From positions 1 through 64,000 of the forward strand of contig JAKSIU010000004.1 of the NCBI GenBank assembly GCA_024398615.1: a stretch of 64,000 nucleotides of DNA. Direction: 5' to 3'. Below are positions 55,718-64,000 of the stretch, piece by piece. Position numbers and translations under genes: made by a program. Numbering within the stretch: the stretch's first letter is position 1; every line of letters starts with the position of its first letter. Origin of the DNA: Bacteroidaceae bacterium (GTDB lineage Bacteria > Bacteroidota > Bacteroidia > Bacteroidales > Bacteroidaceae). The notes under the pieces are model-generated. The model saw only the letters and a list, made by a program, of their open reading frames with translations, searched no databases and had not been told where the DNA came from.

Positions 55718-56287
55718 ATGACTGAAATGATCGGCCCGGAGCAGGCCGGAAACATATGGGAACCCGTCATCGGGCGGTATTACAGTGATAACCGCCCGCT
55801 GATGGAACTGCTCATTACCCATAGCACGCTGGTGGCACGGAAGGCGACTGCAATTGCCCTTTCGCATCCGGAACTGGAGGCCGATGCCCTTTTCACATAC
55901 CAGGCGGCCATGCTCCATGACATAGGGATATTCAAGACCGATGCCGCGCCGATACACTGTTTCGGCCCGCATCCGTATATCTGTCACGGCTATCTTGGAG
56001 CTGATATTCTCAGAAATGAGGGACTTCCAAGGCATGCTCTTGTTGCCGAACGTCATACCGGAACCGGGCTCACACTGGAACAGATAATCGGCAGGAACAT
56101 GCCAATCCCGCACAGGGAAATGGTACCGGTCAGCATAGAGGAACAGCTGGTTTGCTTTGCCGACAAGTTCTTCTCCAAAACCCGTCCCACCCAGGAAAAA
56201 ACGGTGGAGCAGGCAATTGCCAGCCTGGAGAAGTTCGGCCAGGAAGGTGTGGCGAAGTTCCGAGTCTGGTGCGATCGTTTTCTTTAA
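55718..56287 (+). CDS. HD domain phosphohydrolase-like protein
   Basis: The 189-residue protein has an HD domain: LLITHSTLVARKATAIAL (first His), AAMLHDIGIFKTD (HD pair), HGYLGADILRNEGLP and ERHTGTGL, with LVCFADKFFSK near the end. The family hydrolyses phosphate esters of nucleotides or related molecules; this clade is widespread in Bacteroidota and often called YedJ-like or 'HDIG'. It lies 5 bp after lacZ and overlaps its GTG-adjacent stop, but a functional link to lactose use is not expected. Substrate unknown. Confidence 0.85.
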   Translation: MTEMIGPEQAGNIWEPVIGRYYSDNRPLMELLITHSTLVARKATAIALSHPELEADALFTYQAAMLHDIGIFKTDAAPIHCFGPHPYICHGYLGADILRNEGLPRHALVAERHTGTGLTLEQIIGRNMPIPHREMVPVSIEEQLVCFADKFFSKTRPTQEKTVEQAIASLEKFGQEGVAKFRVWCDRFL

Positions 56288-56334
56288 TTGGGCATTTTCA
56301 CTGTGCTCATGGAGGTATTTTGCCATTTATTGTA

Positions 56335-56342
56335 TAATTTTG
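56335..56342 (+). promoter_or_regulatory. -7 box of lptD
   Basis: TAATTTTG, 10 nt before the lptD ATG, implying a very short leader. Confidence 0.45.
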
Positions 56343-56352
56343 CGCGCGAATT

Positions 56353-59300
56353 ATGAAAATGGCAAATTGGCTCAAACGGATTCAGCCGGCAATCAATATG
56401 CCGGTCCTGTTGGCGCTGACTCTTTTTCTCTCAAACTGTTCTGTAGGAAGAAGAGTGGAGGGCAGTGGCACTGCAGGCCTGCCATCCGACAGTGTCATAG
56501 AGTCCGACAGTGTCATAGAGTCCGACGTCATTCCTTTGGAGCCCGTTATACCCGATTCCCTGGTGACAGGTGAAGCGCAGCCTGTCCAGCCTGAAGCTCC
56601 TGTTCTTCCGGATAGCACCGAATCAGTTTTACAGGACAGTACTCTGCTTGAAATTCAGACACCCGACAGTCTGGCATTTGACAGTCTGGCACTTGACAGC
56701 CTGGCATCGGACAGTCTGGTGCTTGACAGCATTGCTTCTGACAGTCTGGTTCCTGACAGCCTGCTTCAGTCCGGCATTCGAGTGAAGGATGCTCTTGATG
56801 ACCCTGTAATCTACGAGTCCAAGGATTCCATGACCTGGATAAGAGGAGGGTATGCATCGCTTTTCGGTGAAGGTAAAGTCAATTATCAGAATATTGAACT
56901 GACAGCTGCGGTCATCAGAATGCAGGTCGACAGCAGCCTGGTCTATGCAGACGGAGTGCAGGACAGCACGGGCGAGTGGATTGGCGCTCCGGTCTTCAAT
57001 GATGGCAATACCCCATACAATTCCAACCATCTGAGCTACAATTTCAAGTCGGAAAAGGGCTATATCAATGAAATCATTACCCAACAGGGTGAGGGCTACA
57101 TGACCAGCAGTCAGGCAAAGAAAGGCCCTGATGGCGAGTATTTCATTGAAGACGGCATCTACACCACCTGTGAAAATCAGGATGATCCGCATTTCAACAT
57201 CCGCATTACCCGTGCCAAGGTCAGACCGGGTCGTGACGTGGTTTTCGGCCCTTCGTATTTAGAGGTCATGGGCGTTCCGCTTCCGCTGTTCCTGCCTTTC
57301 GGATTCTTCCCGTTTACGGAAAGCGATTATGCTTCGGGCATTATCATGCCAAGCTACGGTGATGAAATGGAACGTGGCTTCTATCTCAAGGATGGCGGTT
57401 ATTACTTCGCTTTTTCCGATTTCTTTGACCTGAAGGTCCTGGGTGAGGTCTTCACCAAAGGTTCGTGGGGCGTATCGGCCGAAACACGCTATAAGAAACG
57501 CTACAAGTTTACCGGTAATGTCTACGTGAGTTCGCTTACGACAAAACTGGGTGACAAAGGTCTTCCTGACTTTTCCGTATCCAAGGATTTCAAGGTGCGG
57601 TGGACGCATAGCCAGGATTCAAAGGCCAATCCGTTGCAGAACTTCTCCGCCAGCGTCAACTATGCCACCCAGAGTTACGAAACGTCGAATCTGACAAGCC
57701 TTTACAACCCCTCACTGAGGTCCCAGAGCACCAGAACTTCAAGTGTCAGCTATTCACGCAATTTCCCTGACATCGGCCTTTCGCTTTCCTCATCCATGAA
57801 CCTTTCGCAGAACATGCGTGATTCCACCTTGTCGGTGTCACTTCCTTCGCTGAACCTTTCACTGCAGCGCGTTTATCCCTTCAAGAAAAAGAAGGCCGCC
57901 GGTTCCGAGAAGTGGTACGAAAAGATATCATTCACATATTCAGGCTCCCTCTCGAACAGCATTACCTGCAAGGAGGACGAACTCTTGCACAAGAATCTTC
58001 TCACAGACTGGAAAAACGGCATGAAGCACTCCATTCCTGTCAGCGCGACATTCCAGATACTGAATAACATCAACGTGACTCCCTCATTCAACTATTCGTC
58101 ACGCTGGTATTCGTATAAGGTCAACCAACGTTGGGATGATATGCTCGGCATGGCGGTGCGTGATACGGTCTATGGCTTCAACCGCGTGTATGACTACAAC
58201 ATGAGCGTCAGTGCCAATACGAAACTGTATGGAATGTATCTGCCTACAGATCTTTGGAAAAGGTTGTTCTCTGACAGGCTTGTCGCGGTGCGCCATGTGT
58301 TCACTCCGACAGTCAGCTACAGCATGACCCCTGATTTCGGTGCGGCACGCTTCGGATACTACGACACCTATGTCTATACCGACAAGAACGGTGAAGTCCG
58401 TACCGTAGAGTATTCGCCCTACCAGAGCGGAATGTATGGCGTTCCTGGGAAGGGCAGATCGGGAAGCGTTTCGCTCAGTGTGGACAACAATCTTGAAATG
58501 AAGGTACATCCGTCAGGCGATTCCATACAGACCAAGGTCGTCTCGCTGATTGACCAGCTGGGCGCTTCGATTTCGTATAATATGGCGGCGAAGACAAAGC
58601 CGTGGAGCAACCTGAGCACCAGGATCCGTCTCAAATTCGGAAAGAGCTATACCTTTAATCTGAATGCGGTCTTTGCCACATACGCCTATGAGTTCAATGA
58701 CCAGGGAAAGGTCGTTGTGGGTGACCGTACCGAATGGTCCTACGGAAGGTTCGGACGTTTCCAGGGAATGAGCCAGAATTTCTCCTACACATTCAACAAC
58801 AATACTCTCAATGATCTGAGCGAGAGATGGCATAAACTGACATCCATGTTCTCCGGTTCGGAGTCCGATGACGGGGAATCAGACGAAGATTCCGGTTTGG
58901 CCGAAAGCCAGGACCGCCGTCCGGCATCATCTTCCAGATCGCGTTCCGGTGCTTCATCGTCAGGCAAGACTCAGGCAAAGACCGATGAGGACGGATACGT
59001 GGAATATTCTCTTCCATGGTCGTTGTCGCTTTCATACGGCATCAGCATGAAGGAAGATACCAAGGCCGAAATCAATCCAAAGCGGATGCGCTATCCATGG
59101 GGATTCACCCACAGCCTGAATATGTCCGGCAATCTGAAACTTACCAATAAGTGGAACTTCAATTTCTCGTCCGGATGGGATTTCGTCTATCATGACTTTA
59201 CAATGACAACAATGAACTTCTCCCGTGACCTGCATTGCTTCAACATGTCGTGCAGTATGGTTCTGAAGCCGTATGTTTCATATAACTTCACCGTTCGTGC

Positions 59301-59382
59301 CACATCCAGCATGCTTTCCGACCTGCTCAAGGTCAAAAAACGCAGCAGCCAGAACAGCTATGTGAACTGGTATGACAATTGA
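56353..59382 (+). CDS. lptD: LPS assembly outer-membrane protein LptD
   Basis: The 1009-residue protein has a lipoprotein-like signal (ALTLFLSNC/SVG), an acidic low-complexity linker with DSL repeats (residues 45-138), an OstA/LptA-like N-terminal domain (VNYQNIELTAAVIRMQVDSSLVYADGVQDS) and a long C-terminal beta barrel. It receives LPS or lipooligosaccharide and places it on the cell surface. A charged, Ser-rich loop (about residues 835-880) extends from the barrel. ATG 56353 and 56359 are both possible. The last 23 bp before asnA hold no terminator. Confidence 0.88.
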   Translation: MKMANWLKRIQPAINMPVLLALTLFLSNCSVGRRVEGSGTAGLPSDSVIESDSVIESDVIPLEPVIPDSLVTGEAQPVQPEAPVLPDSTESVLQDSTLLEIQTPDSLAFDSLALDSLASDSLVLDSIASDSLVPDSLLQSGIRVKDALDDPVIYESKDSMTWIRGGYASLFGEGKVNYQNIELTAAVIRMQVDSSLVYADGVQDSTGEWIGAPVFNDGNTPYNSNHLSYNFKSEKGYINEIITQQGEGYMTSSQAKKGPDGEYFIEDGIYTTCENQDDPHFNIRITRAKVRPGRDVVFGPSYLEVMGVPLPLFLPFGFFPFTESDYASGIIMPSYGDEMERGFYLKDGGYYFAFSDFFDLKVLGEVFTKGSWGVSAETRYKKRYKFTGNVYVSSLTTKLGDKGLPDFSVSKDFKVRWTHSQDSKANPLQNFSASVNYATQSYETSNLTSLYNPSLRSQSTRTSSVSYSRNFPDIGLSLSSSMNLSQNMRDSTLSVSLPSLNLSLQRVYPFKKKKAAGSEKWYEKISFTYSGSLSNSITCKEDELLHKNLLTDWKNGMKHSIPVSATFQILNNINVTPSFNYSSRWYSYKVNQRWDDMLGMAVRDTVYGFNRVYDYNMSVSANTKLYGMYLPTDLWKRLFSDRLVAVRHVFTPTVSYSMTPDFGAARFGYYDTYVYTDKNGEVRTVEYSPYQSGMYGVPGKGRSGSVSLSVDNNLEMKVHPSGDSIQTKVVSLIDQLGASISYNMAAKTKPWSNLSTRIRLKFGKSYTFNLNAVFATYAYEFNDQGKVVVGDRTEWSYGRFGRFQGMSQNFSYTFNNNTLNDLSERWHKLTSMFSGSESDDGESDEDSGLAESQDRRPASSSRSRSGASSSGKTQAKTDEDGYVEYSLPWSLSLSYGISMKEDTKAEINPKRMRYPWGFTHSLNMSGNLKLTNKWNFNFSSGWDFVYHDFTMTTMNFSRDLHCFNMSCSMVLKPYVSYNFTVRATSSMLSDLLKVKKRSSQNSYVNWYDN
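56488..56523 (+). repeat. 18-bp perfect tandem duplication in lptD
   Basis: GACAGTGTCATAGAGTCC is repeated twice without mismatch, encoding DSVIES twice. It looks recent and is in frame. Confidence 0.9.
56662..56766 (+). repeat. 15-bp DSL pentapeptide repeats in lptD
   Basis: Seven imperfect 15-bp units encode DSLAx / DSLVx / DSIAx, beginning at PDSLAF and ending PDSLL. The nucleotide units differ at wobble sites, so the tract is older than the 18-bp duplication. Confidence 0.9.
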
Positions 59383-59405
59383 CCGATGATTAATGCCACA
59401 ATACT

Positions 59406-60443
59406 ATGAGCTATCTTATCATTCCTGAACACTACAGCCCGAAACTGTCAATGAGACAGACTGAACAGGGAATCAAACTGATCAAGGATTTTTTCCAGCA
59501 GAACCTGTCAACCGGACTGCAGCTCCGCCGTGTCACGGCACCATTGTTCGTGCTGCAGGGAATGGGAATCAATGATGATCTGAGCGGTGTCGAACGCGCA
59601 GTCACTTTTCCAATCAAGGACCTTGGCGATGCAAAAGCCGAAGTTGTCCATTCGCTGGCCAAATGGAAGCGTCTTACACTCGCGGAATACGAAATCCCGG
59701 CTGGATATGGAATCTATACCGACATGAATGCCATAAGGGCCGATGAGAGCCTGGGCAATCTGCATTCACTGTATGTTGACCAGTGGGATTGGGAACGTAC
59801 CATTACAGATGATGACAGGAATGTGACCTTCCTGAAACGTATTGTCCGTAAAATATATTCGGCAATGCTCAGGACTGAATATCTCATATGGGAGACATAT
59901 CCGCAGCTCGAGCCTTTCCTGGCGCGTGAAGTCCATTTCATCCATTCTGAGGAACTGTTGCGTGAATATCCGGGACTTTCCGCCAAACAGCGTGAGGATG
60001 AGGTGACCAGAAAATATGGCGCGGTTTTCATAATGGGAATAGGAGCCAGGCTTTCCGATGGCCAGCCTCATGATCTCCGAGCTCCCGACTATGACGACTG
60101 GAGCACCCCGAATGAAGACGGTTTCATTGGACTTAACGGTGATCTTCTTGTCTGGAACCCCATTTTGAACCGCTCCATGGAACTGTCATCAATGGGTATC
60201 CGTGTCAATGCCGGGTCCATGCTGCGCCAGTTGGACATCTGCGGGCAGCAGCAACGGAAGGATCTGTATTTCCACAGAAAGCTTCTGGCTGGTGAATTGC
60301 CTCTTTCAATTGGAGGAGGAATAGGTCAGTCGCGTCTCTGCATGCTATTCCTGCAGAAGGCGCATATAGGCGAAATCCAGGCCAGCATCTGGCCGGAGGA
60401 CCAGCGTGCAAGATGCAGCGAGGCCGGCATCCAAATCATCTGA
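59406..60443 (+). CDS. asnA: Aspartate--ammonia ligase AsnA
   Basis: The 345-residue protein is AsnA, a class II aaRS-like enzyme: LVLQGMGINDDLSGVERAV-type start, VHSLAKWKRLTLAEY, GIYTDMNAIRADE, DQWDWE, and the SIGGGIGQSRLCML ATP-binding motif near the C-terminus. It makes asparagine from aspartate, ammonia and ATP. ung follows after 15 bp, so both may share the lptD transcript. Confidence 0.96.
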   Translation: MSYLIIPEHYSPKLSMRQTEQGIKLIKDFFQQNLSTGLQLRRVTAPLFVLQGMGINDDLSGVERAVTFPIKDLGDAKAEVVHSLAKWKRLTLAEYEIPAGYGIYTDMNAIRADESLGNLHSLYVDQWDWERTITDDDRNVTFLKRIVRKIYSAMLRTEYLIWETYPQLEPFLAREVHFIHSEELLREYPGLSAKQREDEVTRKYGAVFIMGIGARLSDGQPHDLRAPDYDDWSTPNEDGFIGLNGDLLVWNPILNRSMELSSMGIRVNAGSMLRQLDICGQQQRKDLYFHRKLLAGELPLSIGGGIGQSRLCMLFLQKAHIGEIQASIWPEDQRARCSEAGIQII

Positions 60444-60458
60444 TTCTTGTGGCAGCAT

Positions 60459-61121
60459 ATGGAAGTCAGAATCGAACCGGGTTGGAAAAGACTGCTGCAG
60501 AGCGAATTCGACAAGCCATACTTCTCTGATCTGGCGGCGTTTGTACGCTCTGAATATTCAAACCGGACAATTTATCCACCGGCAGGCAAGATATTCAATG
60601 CCTTCGACCTTTGTCCGTTCGAACGTGTCAAGGTGGTCATTCTGGGTCAGGACCCGTATCACGAGCCCGGCCAGGCCCATGGCCTCTGCTTTTCTGTCCA
60701 ACCCGGAGTCCTGTTCCCGCCTTCGCTCAGAAACATTTTCAAGGAGATAAGTCAGGATATTGGAACACCTTGCCCCCAAAGCGGAGATCTGACGCGTTGG
60801 GCCAGTCAGGGGGTCCTTCTGCTTAATGCGGTTCTTACCGTAAGGGCCGGTCAGGCAGCATCGCATCAGGGCCGAGGTTGGGAAACCTTTACCGATGCCG
60901 TAATCCGTTGCGTCAGTCAGAACCGTGATCATGTGGTCTTCATTCTTTGGGGCGGATATGCCCGTAAGAAAGTTCCTTTGATAGATTCATCCCGCCATCT
61001 GATTCTTGAATCCGCCCATCCGTCACCGCTGTCGGCTTACAACGGGTTCTTCGGAAACCGTCATTTCTCGAGGACAAACGAATGGTTGGTGTCCAAAGGT
61101 TTGACTCCGATTGAATGGTAA
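60459..61121 (+). CDS. ung: Uracil-DNA glycosylase
   Basis: The 220-residue protein is family 1 UNG: VILGQDPYHEPGQAHGLCFSV (catalytic Asp), LLLNAVLTV, VVFILWGGYAR and ESAHPSPLSAYNGFFGNRHF (leucine-intercalation loop). It removes uracil from DNA in base-excision repair. ATG 60459 (MEVRIEPGW) matches the family start; the four codons before it in frame are not conserved. Confidence 0.96.
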   Translation: MEVRIEPGWKRLLQSEFDKPYFSDLAAFVRSEYSNRTIYPPAGKIFNAFDLCPFERVKVVILGQDPYHEPGQAHGLCFSVQPGVLFPPSLRNIFKEISQDIGTPCPQSGDLTRWASQGVLLLNAVLTVRAGQAASHQGRGWETFTDAVIRCVSQNRDHVVFILWGGYARKKVPLIDSSRHLILESAHPSPLSAYNGFFGNRHFSRTNEWLVSKGLTPIEW

Positions 61122-61142
61122 TTATATTATTATGGTGTTTTG

Positions 61143-61174
61143 TTTGTATCAATCGGAAATTATACATATTTTTG
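61143..61174 (+). promoter_or_regulatory. Promoter of OmpA-family gene
   Basis: TTTG at 61143-61146, a 20-nt spacer and TATTTTTG at 61167-61174; start codon 40 nt downstream. Both elements are perfect. Confidence 0.8.
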
Positions 61175-61214
61175 TACCCAAAATAAGTTAGGAATACTTT
61201 AATTACATCAAATT

Positions 61215-62357
61215 ATGAAAAAGATTTTTGCAGCTCTGTCATTGGTTATGATGACATCAGGCATGTTCGCTCAGGACAAGTTCTACACTGACTGGTACAT
61301 GCAGCTTCAGGGTGGCGTAGGTCACACTGTAGGTGAAACGGAATGGACAAATCTCCTTTCACCGGCAGCATCCCTCTCATTGGGTTATCAGGCAACTCCG
61401 ACCTTCGGTCTTCGTCTCAATGCCAACGGTTGGGAAGGTATGGGCTATTCGAACATCAAGTTTGACAGCTACAAGTACAACTTCGGCCAGCTTGCTCTGG
61501 ATGCAACATTTGACCTTTGCAACCTCATTGGCGGTTACAAGTCACGTGCCATCAATCCTTACCTCTTTGCAGGTATCGGTGGTAACTACCGGTTCAACAA
61601 CGGTGCTTCTCTTGACATGCTTCCCGCTGAGAACTATTATTGGGAAGATCCTACCATCAGCCTTGCAGGTCGTGCAGGTGCCGGTATCGATTTCCGCGTA
61701 GCACCTTATGTTACAATCGGTCTCGAAGTTCTGGACAACATGCTTTCTGACCACTTCAATTCAAAGGTTGGAGATAACCTGGATAATCATTGGAATGCTC
61801 TTCTCGGCCTCAAGTTCTCACTTGGTTCAGCCAAGAAGCAGGCTGCTGCCGATGCTGCTGCCGCTGCTGCCGCTGCTGCCGCTGCGAAGGAAGCTGCACG
61901 TCTGGAAGCTGAAAAGAAGGCTCAGGAAGAGGCTGCCCGCCAGAAGGCTGAGCAGGAACGCGCTCAGGCTGCACGTGAGGCCCAGGCTGCACGTGAGGCT
62001 CAGGAAAAGGCTGCTGCCGAACAGCGTGCCAAGGACCGTGCTGTTACAGAAAACGTCCTCTTCAAGCTTGACCGCTGGAACATCCGCAAGACCGAGGATG
62101 AGAAGATTGACCACGTTCTTGAGGTTCTCAACAAGTATCCTGAGGCAGTTGTCGGAATTACCGGCTATGCTGATCATTGGACTGGTACTCCGAAGTGGAA
62201 TATGACACTTTCAGAGAGACGTGCCAACGCTGTTGCCAAGAGACTCATTGAGGCTGGCATTGATGAATCACGTATTACAAAGGATTGGAAGGGCAGTGAG
62301 GAGAATCCGTTCGAGACTCCGGAACTGAACCGTGTTTCAGTAATCGTTACCAAGTAA
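61215..62357 (+). CDS. OmpA family outer-membrane protein
   Basis: The 380-residue protein has a signal peptide (residues 1-19, MTSGMFA/QD), an N-terminal beta barrel of about 190 residues, a long Ala/Glu/Lys/Arg-rich helical linker (about 205-280) and an OmpA_C peptidoglycan-binding domain (VTENVLFKLDRWNIR, VVGITGYADHWTGTPKWNMTLSERRANAVAKRL). The barrel anchors it in the outer membrane and the C-terminus in the wall. Strong promoter, preferred codons and terminator suggest high expression. The linker DNA contains a GCT/GCC run coding for about 15 Ala. Confidence 0.93.
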   Translation: MKKIFAALSLVMMTSGMFAQDKFYTDWYMQLQGGVGHTVGETEWTNLLSPAASLSLGYQATPTFGLRLNANGWEGMGYSNIKFDSYKYNFGQLALDATFDLCNLIGGYKSRAINPYLFAGIGGNYRFNNGASLDMLPAENYYWEDPTISLAGRAGAGIDFRVAPYVTIGLEVLDNMLSDHFNSKVGDNLDNHWNALLGLKFSLGSAKKQAAADAAAAAAAAAAAKEAARLEAEKKAQEEAARQKAEQERAQAAREAQAAREAQEKAAAEQRAKDRAVTENVLFKLDRWNIRKTEDEKIDHVLEVLNKYPEAVVGITGYADHWTGTPKWNMTLSERRANAVAKRLIEAGIDESRITKDWKGSEENPFETPELNRVSVIVTK

Positions 62358-62383
62358 GGACATAGTCCGTTACGGTATATTTT

Positions 62384-62420
62384 GGAGCTGGCCATTTATT
62401 TGACTGGCTCCATTTTTTTT
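62384..62420 (+). terminator. Terminator of OmpA-family gene
   Basis: GGAGCTGGCCA pairs with TGACTGGCTCC (10 of 11 positions, two G-U) around TTTATT, followed by A and eight T. Confidence 0.85.
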
Positions 62421-62788
62421 ATGTCTATATCTATGAAATATGCCTCTTGATTTTTGCTTTAAATTTGACGGTTTATCCTATCATAATTGCAATTTAGCAA
62501 AAAATAACAATTGTTTAATTAGTTTTTATTGCTATTTTGAGACAAGGAAAATGCTTGGTGATTGGGGTGCTGCAGTGAAATAAAATACGTTAGAACTATA
62601 TTCAGACTGAAAAAAATGCATTTTTAGCGTTGCAGGAATGAAAATTATGTATACCTTTGTGGCAAATTGATTGCTTTACTATGCTATGTTTAATCCTAAA
62701 AACGAAAAAAAGTAAGAAAAAAGGAAAAGAATAAATAAAAAAAATCTGTGTTAAATTATTAATCTTCAATCATTTCATTAATTTATTT
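62421..62788 (+). other. AT-rich intergenic region and long leader
   Basis: No gene is seen in these 368 bp. They contain the promoter at 62629-62659 and an A-rich leader of about 120 nt before the collagen-like gene. The first 200 bp show no clear motif. Confidence 0.5.
62629..62659 (+). promoter_or_regulatory. Promoter of collagen-like lipoprotein gene
   Basis: GTTG at 62629-62632 (one mismatch to TTTG), a 19-nt spacer and TACCTTTG at 62652-62659. The start codon is 129 nt downstream. Confidence 0.6.
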
Positions 62789-64000
62789 ATGAAAAAAAAT
62801 TTCAAAGTAGCATTTGTAGGCGCCATTGGCGCAATGCTGATGCTTGCAGGATGTGCGAAGGATTATTCTTCAGACATCTCAACTCTGGACGACAGAGTAG
62901 CTGCTATTGAAGGTTCAGTAGCAGGCCTCAAGGCCCAGATTGATGCAGGCGCTGTGATCACCAACGTGGAAAAGACCGCGAAGGGTGTTGTTGTTACTCT
63001 GTCAGACAAGAGTACATTCGAAATCACCAACGGCATTAACGGTGCCAACGGTAAGGACGGTTCAGTTATCGCAATCAACGATGAAGGTTACTGGACAATT
63101 GACGGTGAGTCAACAGGTCTGAAGGCTCAGGGTCCTAAGGGCGACAAGGGCGACCAGGGTATCCAGGGCGAAAAGGGTGACAAGGGCGACCAGGGCATCC
63201 AGGGTGAAAAGGGCGACAAGGGCGACCAGGGCATCCAGGGTCCTAAGGGCGACAAGGGTGACAAGGGCGACAAGGGCGACCAGGGTCCTAAGGGCGACAA
63301 GGGCGACAAGGGTGACAAGGGCGACCAGGGCGACCAGGGCATCCAGGGTCCTAAGGGCGACAAGGGCGACCAGGGTCCTCAGGGCAAGCAGGGCCTTCAG
63401 GGCAAGCAGGGTCCTCAGGGCGAACAGGGTCCTAAGGGCGACAAGGGCGACAAGGGTGACAAGGGCGCTAAGGGCGAAACCGGCGCAACTGGTAACTATT
63501 GGAAGCCAGATGTTGAGAAGAACCAGTGGATTGAATTCACTTGCGACGGCGTAGCTACTGGCAAGACCATCGACAAGCTTCTCCCGGCCAACACCATTAC
63601 TGCAGTCGTTGAAGACGGAATCGTTACTTTCTACAATGTAGGTGGCGCACCTGACGGCAAGATTTCATTCAGCACATATAAGGATATGGAAAGCCTTGAA
63701 TTCGTTGCTGACTATCTCTTCGACGGTAAGGCACTGGTAGCTATCGACTACCTTTTCATGGCTCCTTCAAATCCTCAGATGAAAGCTGCTCTTACTCCTG
63801 CTGCACCAAAGGTAATTGCTTCTACCGGAACAGAGGTTAATTTCCTCATCAATCCTGCTGAAGTTAAGCCTGCAACTGATCTGTATGCTTCAGTTCTGAA
63901 TGATTCAGTTTATACATTCGATTGGAAGACCAAAGCTGACAACAGCATTCTCGGTAAGCTCAACTCGCCAATCTACGTTAAGGATCAGCCAGTACAGAAC
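62789..64000 (+). CDS. Collagen-like surface lipoprotein (partial, C-terminus beyond window)
   Basis: An open frame of 404 codons runs from ATG 62789 to the window end without a stop. It has a lipoprotein signal (AIGAMLMLAGC/AKD), a short coiled coil (STLDDRVAAIEGSVAGLKAQI) and a segment, VITNVEKTAKGVVVTLSDKSTFEITNG, typical of Bacteroidota lipoproteins of the DUF4988 / PL29-N type. It then has 40 uninterrupted Gly-X-Y triplets (63131-63490), mostly GDK, GDQ, GPK and GIQ, and finally a beta-rich region. It is probably an extended trimeric stalk on the cell surface. The distal domain, which would define its function, is outside the window. Confidence 0.85.
   Translation, partial: MKKNFKVAFVGAIGAMLMLAGCAKDYSSDISTLDDRVAAIEGSVAGLKAQIDAGAVITNVEKTAKGVVVTLSDKSTFEITNGINGANGKDGSVIAINDEGYWTIDGESTGLKAQGPKGDKGDQGIQGEKGDKGDQGIQGEKGDKGDQGIQGPKGDKGDKGDKGDQGPKGDKGDKGDKGDQGDQGIQGPKGDKGDQGPQGKQGLQGKQGPQGEQGPKGDKGDKGDKGAKGETGATGNYWKPDVEKNQWIEFTCDGVATGKTIDKLLPANTITAVVEDGIVTFYNVGGAPDGKISFSTYKDMESLEFVADYLFDGKALVAIDYLFMAPSNPQMKAALTPAAPKVIASTGTEVNFLINPAEVKPATDLYASVLNDSVYTFDWKTKADNSILGKLNSPIYVKDQPVQN
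63131..63490 (+). repeat. Gly-X-Y collagen-like repeat tract
   Basis: Forty codon triplets beginning with Gly, built from near-identical 9-bp units. They are much richer in G+C than the AT-rich DNA upstream. Long blocks are repeated almost exactly, so copy number is likely to vary between strains. Confidence 0.95.

Noticed and set aside
52587..56287. Polysaccharide utilisation locus around lacZ
   Set aside because: No SusC/SusD pair, hybrid two-component regulator or ECF sigma factor lies beside it.
63127..63363. Pro/Ser/Leu repeat protein on the minus strand
   Set aside because: It is the mirror reading of the collagen repeat and has no start context or domain.
63131..63490. CRISPR-like array
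   Set aside because: The repeats are 9-bp coding units of Gly-X-Y in one open frame, with no unique spacers.

Overview
This is chromosomal DNA from a member of the Bacteroidales (Bacteroidota). Three things point there. The protein families are typical of that group: a MurF-Alr fusion, a DUF4289-type porin, DUF4468, DUF4380, DUF2807 and DUF6057 proteins, a histone H1-like small basic protein and a Bacteroidota-type LptD. Promoters repeatedly match the Bacteroides form, TTTG, 19-21 bp, then TAnnTTTG. Shine-Dalgarno sequences are mostly weak. The genus cannot be fixed from the sequence alone; a gut anaerobe is likely (class II B12-dependent ribonucleotide reductase, secreted GH2 beta-galactosidase, hexuronate transporter). 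No rRNA, tRNA, CRISPR array, insertion sequence, phage or integrase gene was seen, so the window reads as core genome with a few accessory-looking pieces.

Layout. 1-3.9 kb (minus): a three-gene signalling set (RsbW-like ATPase, THI5-like substrate-binding protein, start of a sensor/SpoIIE-type phosphatase cut by the window edge), an M20 dipeptidase and a secreted DUF3108-like protein. 4.1-7.6 kb (plus): histone-like protein, then a DUF4468 / degenerate J-domain / porin operon. 7.6-14.2 kb: MarR regulator facing an SDR-VOC operon, a BlaI/M56 receptor pair and greA. 14.2-23.8 kb: an ATP-grasp enzyme, EamA transporter, murF, MATE transporter, adenine deaminase, DUF4380 and DUF2807 secreted proteins, then folP-cdaA. 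24-34.1 kb (plus): groES-groEL, then a tight ten-gene array purN, deoD, lipoprotein, prmC, recX, comF, queA, argE-like, AAA ATPase, DUF4435. 34-40.3 kb (minus): trkH, trkA, dxs and a hexuronate MFS transporter. 40.3-46 kb (plus): murF-alr, nrdJ, folB. 46-52.4 kb (minus): dnaA, then an amidase / haem-motif lipoprotein / DUF6057 operon. 52.5-64 kb (plus): lacZ, HD protein, lptD, asnA, ung, an OmpA-family protein and a collagen-like lipoprotein that runs off the end.

How they fit together. Most genes serve the envelope (two murF paralogues, alanine racemase, amidase, LptD, OmpA, porin), nucleotide and folate metabolism (purN, deoD, ade, nrdJ, folP, folB), tRNA and translation (queA, prmC) or chromosome maintenance (dnaA, ung, recX, comF). 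cdaA (cyclic di-AMP synthesis) and trkAH (potassium uptake, a common c-di-AMP target in other phyla) lie in the same window. Genes are very tightly packed: at four convergent junctions coding regions overlap or abut with no intergenic terminator.

The strongest candidates for something new are the ABC-type ATPase / DUF4435 pair at 32.2-34.1 kb, which resembles the architecture of the PARIS (AriA-AriB) and OLD-type defence modules but sits inside a housekeeping array; the RsbW / substrate-binding-protein / sensor-phosphatase set at the left edge, which has no transporter subunits beside it; and the DUF6057 / CxxCH lipoprotein / amidase operon.
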